Part shown: in pieces, positions 10,465-20,604 of the stretch
Position numbering within the stretch: position 1 is the stretch's first letter
Layout: every line of letters starts with the position of its first letter
Made by a program: the position numbers and the translations under genes
Source: Scleroderma bovista
Lineage: Eukaryota; Basidiomycota; Agaricomycetes; Boletales; Sclerodermataceae
Assembly: GCA_037178675.1 (NCBI GenBank)
Contig: JAYMGJ010000558.1
Coordinates: 1-29,587, forward strand
Reading direction: 5' to 3'
DNA: 29,587 nucleotides
The notes under the pieces: model-generated
What the model was told of the DNA's origin: nothing
The model's input: only the letters and a program-made list of their open reading frames with translations
The model's database searches: none

Positions 10465-12926
10465 TCAATCTAATAAAACTTGAAGGTGGCTATGTCTTTC
10501 AACAACAACATCCACTTGTTGCAATGCTGCCCTGAAAATCATATAATTATCATTTGCAAATTTTGTTATGATTACTTACCAGCCTTCGTGCGCCCAATGA
10601 CCGAGTTGCTCTTCAAGCTGGGAGCCGTGATACGGGAGCCTTAATGTCTCTTCAATTAGCCCAAGAAGTCCATTGTATACCGAAGCGTAAGTCTTCGCCG
10701 AAACTTTCGGACACGCCCTTCCACTGCCATTCTTTGTGTAGCCGTCCAGTACACAGTTGAACTATTAAAGTGACAGCTTTGTAACGCAGATAAACAAAAA
10801 TAAAACTATACCGCAGTACACACTGCTGCAAGACATGTGTTTGGGACGCAAGAACGGAAAGTATCCGGATGTTGATGGGCAATGCGATAGGAGCCAATGT
10901 AGAAGAATTTGATGATGTCATTTTTGAGGGTGGGGTGAGCGAAATTGCATGTCTTTCCCTATATTTCTATTAGACAAGATCAACACTAGAAGAATAACTT
11001 ATGTTCTCATCAACACCATCTCGAAGGAATAGCGACTGTTGCAGTAGAGCAGTGGCCACGTCCTGGACAAATGTTACTCGATCAGGGCACTCGACTCCTG
11101 GTGCAGGCTCCAACTGGTACAGAGAAGGGGCAGCACTAGTGGCCATTTTTTTCAACTCCGAGTGCCAGGTAGACATATCCTCATAAAGCTGAAACACAAA
11201 CACAGTGAGATCAGGAATGCGTATGAATAAAGTACTTACCATCTGCACCATTGGCATTTTTTTTTCTGGCCAGCAACCTAAAACATAGAATTAATAAAGC
11301 AACATGTGTCAGGTAGCAACTTACCAGGTTCGAAACTTACACCACATTGGGTCCACAGCATGACCATGGTCGTGAGGCTATCCATGAGTGAATTAACATC
11401 CATTTTTAACTTAGGCCAGGGATTAGAGAGGGCGTGTACGGCCCTACATTCCACCTTTGCTTCTTCTAAGCAATCCTTCCATACTGGGCCGTAATGGCCA
11501 ATTTGATTTGGCAGAACTGGCTGGTCATGATCTCGCTGAGAGTGGCACCGCGCAGGAGCTTCACTAGTATTGCTGTGAACGTTGTCATGGGCAAAGGCCA
11601 CAGATTGGTCTCGTAATGAAGTAAGCATTGCAGGATGGGGAACGTGAGGACGTCCATTCTTCTTCTGATGGTGGTCGAGAATGTCAATGGTCTGTGCTTC
11701 AGGGGACTGCAAAGCTCAGTGTGCTAACGCCGCTGGATTGAACAAAATACCTTGTGCAGGGGATCCCTCAAAAGTGCGGCTGCATTTTCCTCCGCTTTGT
11801 CATGAGAATACTCAAAATCATCTTCAATCGGTGGAGATATGTGCCTGACCACTTGAGGATGCTGTTCCTTGGCCCTGAAGCCTGTGCACAAACATCAGGG
11901 TGTGATCTAAGACGATAAGGCAAGTCTAACCAGCTGGTGTTTGCTGACGATGCTGGGCCAGATCATCATCAGAGTCATCATCTGAATTGTCAGTCTGATC
12001 TCCATCGTATCCATTGCCATGACCTTCTTCATAGTCACCAACCGACTTGGCCTCGTCACCATCATCTTCATTGCTTCACCTAGTTTTCCCAGAAACAACT
12101 GGACCTCGTAAAGATGGATCCAAGTTTTGCTCAAAGTCTGACAGAGGCCGATCAACAGTGGACACAGTAGTTGCAGTGATTGATGAGGGTCGACGGGCAT
12201 ATGGCAGCTGAGGTTGATGGACGACACCAGAGCCAGCTGAGTTTGAGCGTTGAATGTGTGCAGCAGCCAACTGGCATTCCTTCGCACATTTCTCCATGAT
12301 ATATGGTTGTTCAGGGATTGAAGGTCTGGCTCTGTTCCAGGGGGGACAAGGTGACTGGGTTGATGAAAACCAAACCGGTCGCCATTTGTTTGTGAGTGAA
12401 AATTGGGTACCACAGAGTCATGCTGATAAACCAGATCAACTTGATATCCAACTATATAGTTGAAATTACCTGACCTGTGTCGACCAGTCAGTTGCATTAT
12501 TGTTTGCATGAGAACAACCAGACGAAGGAGGGGTGTAGGCGGGCGGAGGCGGCTGAGGTTGTTTCTAAGAAAAGGTTGTTAATTACAAACTAGGGAAAGT
12601 AGGAAGAATACCTTTTTATGGGTTCTGCCTGAATTAGTAGGAGCCACAGGGTTTGAGGCAGTACCATCAGAGAAGGTGGTCGTAGGTCTTGATACGCACT
12701 GTGGTCCTTCAATTGCAAGAGAAACCTGTTCCAACTATTGGAGGTGACCACCAACTCCAGCACCAGTCCTATCACTGCGACGAAGTTCTCTGTGCTCAGA
12801 GGTCAAGGTACTAGCGGGCTTGCGAGTGGCATCAGCCTTGTACTTTTTCCGAGATGAACCTCCAGTATCTTCCCCATGCCGCTTCAACTTGGAGGTTTTC
12901 TTTGCTCACAGAGAACGACTTGACAT
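10465..12926 (-). pseudogene. DUF6532-like protein, degraded
   Basis: The N-terminus is basic and ends in RRSDRTGAGVGGHL, a motif I know from basidiomycete DUF6532-type proteins. A Pro-rich and then an acidic region follow. The C-terminal domain shows NQIGHYGPVWKDCLEEAKVE, MSTWHSELKKMA, FAHPTLKNDIIKFFYIGS and LPYHGSQLEEQLGHWAHEGW, ending in ALQQVDVVVERHSHLQVLLD. The function of the domain is unknown. Several GT-AG introns fit (for example donors GTATTC at 12611 and GTAAGT after EGW). Lesions: TGA at 12906-12908, TAG at 12735-12737 (GGHLQ-stop-LEQ), and a donor near 10998-11003 reading ATAAGT where GTAAGT would rejoin DEN to GKTCNFAHP exactly. It lies alone between the gypsy LTR and the FunK1 gene. 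Confidence 0.75.
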
Positions 12927-13170
12927 GATGCTAGCGGAACTTAGCCACTCACTAAGGGAAGGAGCACGACAGCAGAGAGCAAACGGACGATGAATTCAAA
13001 TAGTGGCCGGCTAATACATTGTCGAGGACGTTGTACATAGTATGTAAGTAGGCACATAGACAAAACATGGATCGAATCGAAATACAGGCAAAAAACAAAA
13101 AATATGGAGGTGAATACAACAAATCCAGATTGGCAGGCTGTATGTAAGAATACGTAGATAAAACATTGAC
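12927..13170. other. Intergenic, no feature seen
   Basis: The spacer lies between the DUF6532-like start and the FunK1 stop. Two near-copies of a CTACGTATT/GTATGTAAG-like phrase (near 13035 and 13140) each precede AAAACAT, a short degenerate repeat without clear meaning. Confidence 0.4.
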
Positions 13171-14935
13171 TCACAGAGTCTGCTTTGGGCATTTGGGCAG
13201 ATTGGAAAGAGGGAGGTCACCCATGCTCCGAATCACGTCATCGCATATGCATTTCTTTCCAGGATCCCATTGCACGCTGTTATACTTGACTGCAGGGGCA
13301 GAAAGTATGTGCGACGCTTCCCGTAAGGCTCTCTTCTCCGCCTGCATGGTCAGGCGCACATTCATCATTTCGGGAGGCTCCTCCAACGGCATGTTGTTGA
13401 GGAAAGTTTCTGTGATCTCTAGCAAGGTGTCAGTGTCGACTGCGTCCTGACTGCCATACCGATCTCGGAAAATTTCCCGCCATTTTTCAGCAAGTGGAGC
13501 AAGGTCAGAGAAATATGGGGACACACAACTCTTCATTGTTTCAGGGTTCTGATCCACGATGAACACCAATTTTGAGTTTCTGGCCACCCGGAGGTTTGGA
13601 ATAGCGCTCTCGCTCCACTCACCGAGAATCAAGGATTCGAAGTCGAAACCTTGTCGCTCCCAGCCCAATGGTCCATCGTACAGCACCAAAATCCACACGA
13701 GGACGTAAAAGAGAGATTCTATGTCGTCAGCTGGCATATGGTGGACTCTGAAGTCATCGCCGTGAAGTTGTACAGAAGTGAGATTGTCCTCCTTGTAAAT
13801 ACGACTGCCGCCCTTCGACCTCCTTTGAAGTGTATGCAAGATTTGTTCGAGAAGCTTTATAGAAAGAAAAGGGATGGTGCCCTGATTGATTATCAGTGAT
13901 TGTGACTTCGTGCATGATGAAAAAATGTGCTCACCGTACCACCGACATTATATTCACCTCTGAAGGTCATCTCAACGGCGAACTCCCAATCTATGAGCAT
14001 CCCGCGAACCCCGTCCAACGCATCTTCAATTAATATGTTGAAAGGACTGGTGTCGTGATGAAGAATGTGCCTCTGTACTGCTTTTTTTTGGACTAAATTT
14101 CACATTAGACTGGGCGGTTTCTGAATCAGACCATGCTTACTGACAAGTACATCTCTAATGCAGGTGACTAGTTCACACTTGGTCCGAAACTTTGTAAGAG
14201 GCCGTCCACGGGGGCTCATTACTATCCGGACATGTGCCCTATTCCCTTTCATAGATGCCTTGTATTTTTCCGCCTGATATCAAGATGTGACATCTGGGAT
14301 GTTGGATAAGAGCTCAACCTCCCAATGGTCTATCAGAGTAGGAACACCGGGAATCCTGTTCACAGCCTTCATCATTTCTGCTTTGTGAGACAGATTTTCT
14401 ACCCAATGATCCTTGATGATATACATCTGCCCATCACGCTTGGCAAGATAGATCACAGTACCTCGCCCTAAGAACCCGGCTGACGAGAATAAAATCTCTA
14501 TGATTTCATACACGACCTTGCGGACCTTGATCACTCCGATTGGGCTGACAGGAGTATTGGGAATGCTGGCCTGTTCAGGAACTGGCCTGATGGGGGTACC
14601 ATTGGTATTCACCATGGCTGGTAGAAGGAAATGGGGTGGGCCAACCTTTCTCAAGCCCTCGACATGTGCAGGAAGGGTTACCAGCTGCAACCGGGGAGTG
14701 AGTGTGCTTGGTTCCGGCTGAGCAACTAGGTCGTGGCCATCTTTGGACTCTTCAGGGATGCAATCCGGAACATCAGCATGAATCGACTCATAGACTACCT
14801 TGTATCGTGAAATGCACAAGGGGTAAACTGGTTTCACGGTCATGGTGGGATCAAAGCCAATGCAGGGATGAGAGCCAAACATGACGGCCACGAGAACGGC
14901 CACAAAAGCGGCGGGATCACTATGAACATTGAAAG
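13171..14935 (-). pseudogene. FunK1-family fungal protein kinase, 5'-truncated and interrupted
   Basis: This matches the FunK1 fungal-type kinase family, expanded in Agaricomycetes and of uncertain substrate. The N-terminal extension shows MFGSHPCIGFDPTMTV. The N-lobe has FLGRGT and the ATP lysine in MYIIKDHWV. The catalytic loop HHDTSPFNILI carries the HxDxSxxN residues. IDWEFA replaces the usual IDFDYA, keeping the first Asp. DDIESLFYVLVWI is the C-lobe signature. Introns fit at 14081-14140 and 13882-13934. A TGA at 14280-14282 splits the kinase between DVTS and YQAEKY. The natural N-terminus is missing: upstream sequence becomes copia-1 integrase at about 14935. The active-site residues are intact, so apart from the stop and truncation it would look functional. 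Confidence 0.88.
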
Positions 14936-14982
14936 ACGCTCGGCACAGCCATTCTGCATGGGGGTTCTTGGAGCACGGCAGC

Positions 14983-17154
14983 CGTAATCGCTGCAGCTTT
15001 GGAGCGAAGAGGCATAGTCCAGGCATGAGGGGTATAGTCGTCGTAGAAGGTGATGACATATTTAAACTTCCGGTACGATGTAACCGGGAAGGATTTGAGA
15101 TCAGAGTGCACTAGCTCGAAGGGCTTAGAAGCACGTCTTTCGTTCTCTGGGAAAGCTCGATTGGGCATCTTGCCAAGAGCACATCCAGGGCAAACACAGT
15201 CCTCAGTAGGAAAGTGAATCTCCGGGAAGCGCTGCGTATGCTTTTGTGCGCGTCGGAGTACTTCCTTTGAGGGGTGCCCGAATCTCTGGTGCATAATGTC
15301 GTAATCGACTTTGCTCACAGAGGCGATGTAGTTAGATCTAATTATCGGGATAGATCTAATCCCGAAAATGATGTTGCAATCGTCTTCTGGGTCTGGCCCA
15401 AACCATAGGCGTTCAGCTTTATGAATGAGGCTGATGCCTCGCTTATCGCCAGTGACTTTGTAGTTACGCTGGAGCATTTCGCCCATAGAAATAAGGCGTG
15501 CAGTAGCGCCTGGCATATGGAGCACTTGGGTGAGTGTGATAACTTTCTCATCCCCTGAGTTGTGGTCTAGGCACCGGAGTAATACCGTGCTAATGCCAGC
15601 AATTAGTGCTACACCATTTGCGGTTTTGGTGTAGTGCGCTCGCTTTAGCGCATTGTAGGAGGCGAAATCACCTATGTCACCGGTAAAGTGTCGTGATGCG
15701 CCAGAGTCTAGTAGCCAGAAGGCACCAGATAGTTTGCTATCGTCGACCATTTTTCCCTTACAGCCAGCACAGCGTGCATCATTCAGACACGAACAGATAT
15801 ATGCTTTACTCGAGATACGACATGACATATTATAGTTACTACTCGCTATATACAGTGACGGCGTATAGCGCACATGTAAAGGGAGCGTGTCAGTGTCGAT
15901 CAGCATGCGTGCAGAAGGTACTTGCCTGAAAAGGCTGGCCTCTGCGCCCATCGCCATCGACGTCGCGTTGTAGCGGTCGAGGACCATCGCGTCAATTTCG
16001 TCGAACTCGTCGTCGGCGAAGGGCTCGTGGGCGAATGGTTCATCATCCCCAAGGGAGATGGCATCCTCCTCATACATCGTGATGCGCTCCTCAAGACGAG
16101 GGCGCTTCAACGAGGAGGGACCGGCCTCAGGCTGGTCCAGGTTCGCACTCGCCAACGACACGACTTGGTCGAGGGTGCGGATGGTCTGGCAGGAGGGTTC
16201 TACCCCCAAGCGGTGTGCCAAGTCAAAAGCCTTGATGGTATTTTCGAATGCGGGGGGGCCGTAGTGGGCAGCACTGGGAGTGTGAGCCAAGGCGCGAGGG
16301 TCGACGGTGGGCTCTGGTCCATCGTAGTGGACGTAAGTGGCGAAGGCGGCTTGTTGGGCGTTCTCGCGGCGAGCGCGAGCCTTCTTGCTGCCACGGCGTG
16401 TGCGGCCTCCCTGTCCTTGGGCAGGAGCGTTTCCGCTTGTACCGCCGTTGGACCCGCCTTGCTGCTGCTGCTGCCTCTGGGGCTGCTGCTGCTGCTGGGT
16501 GAACTTAGGGTCGGCCGGCTTGCGCTTCACAGCGCTAAGCTTGTTGGCCTGAGGGCCCTTACCACCGGCGCGCGAAGAGGCGCCTTTCTGCTCGAAGGAG
16601 AGCGTGGCGGCCTTTACGATCCCGTTGGGCTTCAGGTTCTTGATCTCATCCGGCGACGTTTGGCTGAGTATCTGAGCTACAACCTCCATAGTGGGAGGGA
16701 GCTTGCATAGAATAATCATAGCCTGCACGGGGGCAGGGAATTCGAAGCCAGCGTCTTTGAGATAAGCGAAATGGCTAAGCACCTTGGTGATAGCCGGAGC
16801 GGGATGGGAGCCAGCGGGAATGGTAGTCGCCAGGAGCTTGCTAAGCTCAGCGTAGGCAGAGCCGATACTGGGGGCGCCGAAGTTCTTCTTGAGGTGGTCC
16901 CAGACGTCCTTAACGTTGTCGAGGTTTGAGACCGCAACCTGGATCGAGGGGGCGAGGTGCAAGGTGATGTTACCAAGCGCTCTTTCAGTGTTGTCGTCCC
17001 ACTCCTTTCGGTCATTGTGACCGGCAACGGGTTGCGTCGTTGAGTAAACGTACCATTGGCCTTGTGCCCGAAGGTAGGCCTGCATGGAGGTGTGCCACTG
17101 CTGCCAGTTGGAGCCAGTGAACACGGGAACCATCTTGTCGAGAGTGCTGGACAT
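14983..17154 (-). pseudogene. Copia-1 gag, protease, pre-integrase and integrase start
   Basis: The start at 17154 (MSS-LDKMVPVFTGSNWQQW) is preferred because it is shared with copia-2, although the frame is open to 17229. Gag of the copia UBN2 type comes first, then a Gln-rich linker and a basic Arg/Lys segment. There is no CCHC knuckle. The protease motif LLDSGAS has its Asp at 15706-15708. The GAG-pre-integrase HHCC region ends in CVCPGCALGKMPN. Integrase starts HSDLKSF. Compared with copia-2, 133 bp are missing near 14976, which removes the second catalytic Asp and shifts the frame. Compared with copia-1, copia-2 lacks 237 bp in the gag-protease linker, so copia-1 has the longer form. CGA is retained at 15157-15159 where copia-2 has a stop. 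Confidence 0.9.
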
Positions 17155-17317
17155 GGTGATGTTCTGTTGGGTAGTCAACGGAGTCAGCAAGTGAATGCGA
17201 CAATGGACAAGCAAGAAAAGAAGAAACACCTGAGTGCTAGTGAAAGCACTTCTGTCAACAGCTAACTCAAGACTAGGTCATGCCAGCACAAGTTGTCGAC
17301 GATGTTCGCCATGGTTG

Positions 17318-17445
17318 GCGCAAGTCATCGACGAACTTTGCCTGTGGCAATACAGGTGCTCAACTAGGAGCTCACTGTTTGGCGCAAGTCATCGACCGAC
17401 TTCGCCTTGTGGCTGTGCAGGGGCTCAGCTAGGAGCTCACTGTGG
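17318..17445. repeat. Copia-1 leader tandem repeat, about 65-bp unit
   Basis: Two units each start GCGCAAGTC-TCGAC and end CTAGGAGCTCACTGT. A third partial unit (ACAAGTTGTCGACGATGTTCG) precedes them. The repeats lie in the untranslated leader between the primer-binding site and gag. Confidence 0.75.
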
Positions 17446-17524
17446 TCCACAGCGTCAAGCTAGTTAAAGCGACGCTTAGGGAGCTGGAGCGCTGCCTGGT
17501 GCATTGCTGCACACAGTGCGCTCA

Positions 17525-17538
17525 CAGGGCTCATAACC
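17525..17538 (-). other. Copia-1 primer-binding site
   Basis: Abutting the LTR, the plus strand reads CAGGGCTCATAACC, the anticodon-arm sequence of fungal initiator tRNA-Met including its CAT anticodon. The element strand is therefore complementary to it. Confidence 0.75.
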
Positions 17539-17813
17539 TGTTGAAGCAATACCTATATACGTAGAGGAACTGCTACTCCAACTCACCTGTTGGGTGGAGT
17601 GCACAACCAGAGATGGTAGCGGTAGCTGGTCAAGAGCTGTTATATTATATAAGCGATGTCCGCTGTTTATATACAACAAATAGTGTCACACGTGACGTGT
17701 GACATGTAACATCTACTCTAAAGAGGACTATTACTAAGTCTACACTAATATGGGTCGCAGTCTTGTGCGCACTTCATCGACGGTTTACGCCGGGTGCACG
17801 TGCGACTTCAACA
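17539..17813 (-). repeat. Copia-1 5' LTR (275 bp)
   Basis: The LTR is bounded by TGTTGAAG and CTTCAACA, perfect 8-bp terminal inverted repeats. On the element strand it contains a TATATAA-type promoter motif near 17643-17653. It aligns with both copia-2 LTRs with a few substitutions and a shorter GTGACGTGTGACATG region. Confidence 0.92.
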
Positions 17814-20508
17814 ATCAGATGCCGTACCTTCAAGGCCGCTGGTAGGCCATACCTTGGTGTCATTGATGTTCACAACCACCAAATCATAGCGCCCACACTT
17901 CCACTCGCCTTTGGGCGGGGAAGCAAAGACGGTCTGTGCAGGTAAAATGGTGTTGGTGTGAATCTCTGTCATCTGTAACCTCAACTTGAACCAAACTTGA
18001 ATGTCTGTGAATGGAAGTTCAGCGTTTGTTGGGGCCCTGTGAGGTCTGCCACTGATGGGATGCACCGAGTCCATGCCACAGGACTTCTCAAAAGAGAGAA
18101 AGTCAGCAAGAGCCGCTCAAAGGTCCGGAAGTCCAAACTGTTCAGCAGCTTGGTCTATGGAAATACGATGAATGTGCGGGTCATAAGCGAGGTTGAACGC
18201 AATGCAGCCAAGTGAGAATGCACAAAGAGGAAGGGGGACAGTGTCCGGTGGGGAAGAAGCTAGTTGATGTGATCGTGAAAAATAATCCGTGACAGAGTGC
18301 AGGCTCACAGCCGAATTGTGCTCTTCATCGTCCGATTCCTCGGTGGCACCGGCCATGTCCCTCTGTAGCACCGGGTCTTTCAACGATAGAGCCAGATCAA
18401 AGTTCCTGCATTTTTCCAAGCGATCAAGCTGTCGGCAAATCTGAGGGTCGTAATTGTTATTGTTGCTGCCCTGTGCAGGATCCTTGATCTGTTGGATGTG
18501 GGTGTGTTCGGTGAGATCAGCGGACCACTGGATAGGGACACCAGCCCTAGAGATGCTTGGCACTACACTTTGCATCAGTTCGAGCTTCGGAATGTGCCAG
18601 TTATTAAGTGGTTTGTTTGCCTTCCCGCGACGTAGGCCAGCATCAAGTATAGAATGCTTGTGCGAATGGAATTCACAGAGGGCGGCATTGATGATATCGA
18701 TGTCCCTGTCCGTGATGTGGTATGCTTGTATGCGATAACGAAAGTCCATCAGAGCCTGAACTGCCATTATAACCTCATGGGGGGCACGCCCAGCGATAAG
18801 CCCAACAATATAACGTTGAATGTCCTGAAACATTCAACCTGTCACTTGCTTGAGCGACGAAATTCCTTCTTTGAAATGGCGGAACCCTGTTACAGGCTGG
18901 AGGACGGAGAATCTGAAATCAATCTCAGCAGAGCCCAACACGTTGATACACCATTTGGCGTCGTGATCCCTGAACTGCTTGTGAAAGTGATGGAGCATCT
19001 CTGGATTGAAGAATTTGCTCGGACATGACATGGCGACGTCACGCCAAAATGGTATATGGACACCATTCAGACGAAACTTCTGTGCTTCGTGAAAGAAAGC
19101 TTCGATGTTATCTGGGTCAGCTATTGATGCTGCAACTGTGATTTGAGCGAGGGTAGTTGAGGACATACGTGGTTCATGCAAAAAATCATCACCGAATTTT
19201 TTATATGTGGCCATCATGACAGGGGATGTCTTCCCCCCAACCGTGGCTAGCAGAGCAGCTTCGGGTGTGTTGACAATATAGCTTGCAATAGGTGTGAAGC
19301 AGTACTGACTGTGACCCCATGGATCCGATAACATCACTCCCAATTTCACGGCTTCTTTGAGGGGCGCCAACACAATATCAAGACACTGATGAATTAGGCG
19401 AGCCTCGAGAACACCCTTCATTCGTTTGTTATTGTGAACGAACTTGGGGACCGGAAGGAGAGCAGCGAGGAGGAATGCATGGGAGGAAAGTTTGAGACGG
19501 GTGGCCATTTTGATGTTCGCAAGACTAATCAACAGCGGATGAGCGACACGATCCCCTGTCAAGACCAAAATATTTGTTTTGTCTGATGAAAGTTTTGTTC
19601 CAAGAAGTGTTGCACCTGTGGGTATCTGCGACTGGCTGACATGTCAATGGGTGAAACTTGCCAATGCAGACGGAAACTAACCTGCATAGACCATGCCTTG
19701 TCTCCTGACATCCATTCAGTATAAACACGATAGAGGCGTGCTGCTGAGTCGTATAAGCGATATGGAGAGAAGTCCATCGTGTCCTGAAATTGGGGGTTGT
19801 TGAAGAGGGCCTCTATCAGTTCGAGGGAATCACGCCAGTAAAGCAAGACAGGCCTCTTCGTCGGATGAGATGTGCGTATCTCCTGGGACTTCCAGCGTGG
19901 ACCGCTGGGCAGCAGTTCAGCTCATCCACGAAGCTCTTTGGCCATGCGGAATGACAGAGGCAACAATTTGATCTTGATACGCTATTGTGAGCAGGACATA
20001 GCAGACAATTTTAAGTAAGAGAAACGTACCAGATCAAGAGACAAAAGCTGTTGATAGCGTTCATTCTCAAGCCAGAGTGAAGAAGCCACGACCCCAGTTC
20101 CCAATCCCCTGCGGAAGCGAATGGATAGTAGATATTTGACGCCCTGTGGTTGCTGAATTCATCCGCGTGAAACTTGTCAATAAAAGCAGAGCCACCTCTG
20201 TATGTCTGCACGGCACCTGGAAAGTATTCAATGGAGCTGGATTGAGGGTCCCCATCTAAAGCCCCATCAAACATCTGATCATCTCTGTCAACCAACGGAT
20301 CACATCCATCTCTGCTTCCAGGTTGGTCATCGATGGACATGGCTTGCAGGTCATTGTGGCCACCGTCGCCATTTCTGACGAGAAGTTCTTGTCGGATATG
20401 AACTAGATCGTCAAACCAGGAGGAACAGCCAGATTTATGCTGGGTCATATGCCTGGAAACAGTGTCATGATTGGCAAAACCGTGCTTTCCACAGCTCGGA
20501 CAGCGCAT
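17814..20508 (-). pseudogene. Plavaka-type transposase 2, C-terminus cut by copia-1
   Basis: This is a second, distinct Plavaka lineage. The start at 20508 (MRCPSCGKHGFANHD) is preferred over 20586 because family members begin at the finger. The C2H2 motif is C-x2-C-x13-H-x3-H. Diagnostic blocks follow: YYPFASAGDWELGSWLL, SGDKAWSMQ, HAFLLAALLPVPKFVHNNKR, FRLNGVHIPFWRD, HFHKQFRDHDAKWCI, AEIDFRFSVLQPVTGFRHF, DIQRYIVGLIAG, VPIQWSADLTEHTHI and HPISGRPHRAPTNAELPF. Introns fit at 19982-20029 and 19632-19681. TGA stops lie at 19922-19924, 18834-18836 and 18117-18119, each where family members carry Arg. A one-base gap in an A4 run (20043-20046) seems to shift the frame before intron 1. The coding sequence runs into the copia-1 LTR at 17813. 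The C-terminal remainder is not found in the window. Confidence 0.92.
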
Positions 20509-20604
20509 GAAGTGATTTGAAATGTGGTGAGTTGTATTTACACAGCACCGCGGAGAATGTCCAAAGTGCGTGTTTGAGTCATCCAACTCACTTTGCCCTA
20601 GAAC

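Larger units (their letters stand above)
14935..17813 (-). mobile_element. Copia-1: 5' half of a Ty1/copia retrotransposon
   Basis: The piece holds a 5' LTR (17539-17813), primer-binding site, leader and one long gag-protease-integrase frame, then stops abruptly within the integrase where FunK1 sequence begins. RT, RNase H and the 3' LTR are gone. The LTR edge cuts Plavaka 2. The five bases outside it (ATCAG, 17814-17818) would be the target duplication, but the other copy is not present next to the truncated side. It is a close relative of copia-2, aligned over nearly its whole length. Confidence 0.92.

Noticed and set aside
15922..16710. 262-codon plus-strand frame
   Set aside because: It is antisense to the copia-1 gag-protease frame, which has clear homology to copia-2. 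The equivalent antisense frame in copia-2 is only partly kept.
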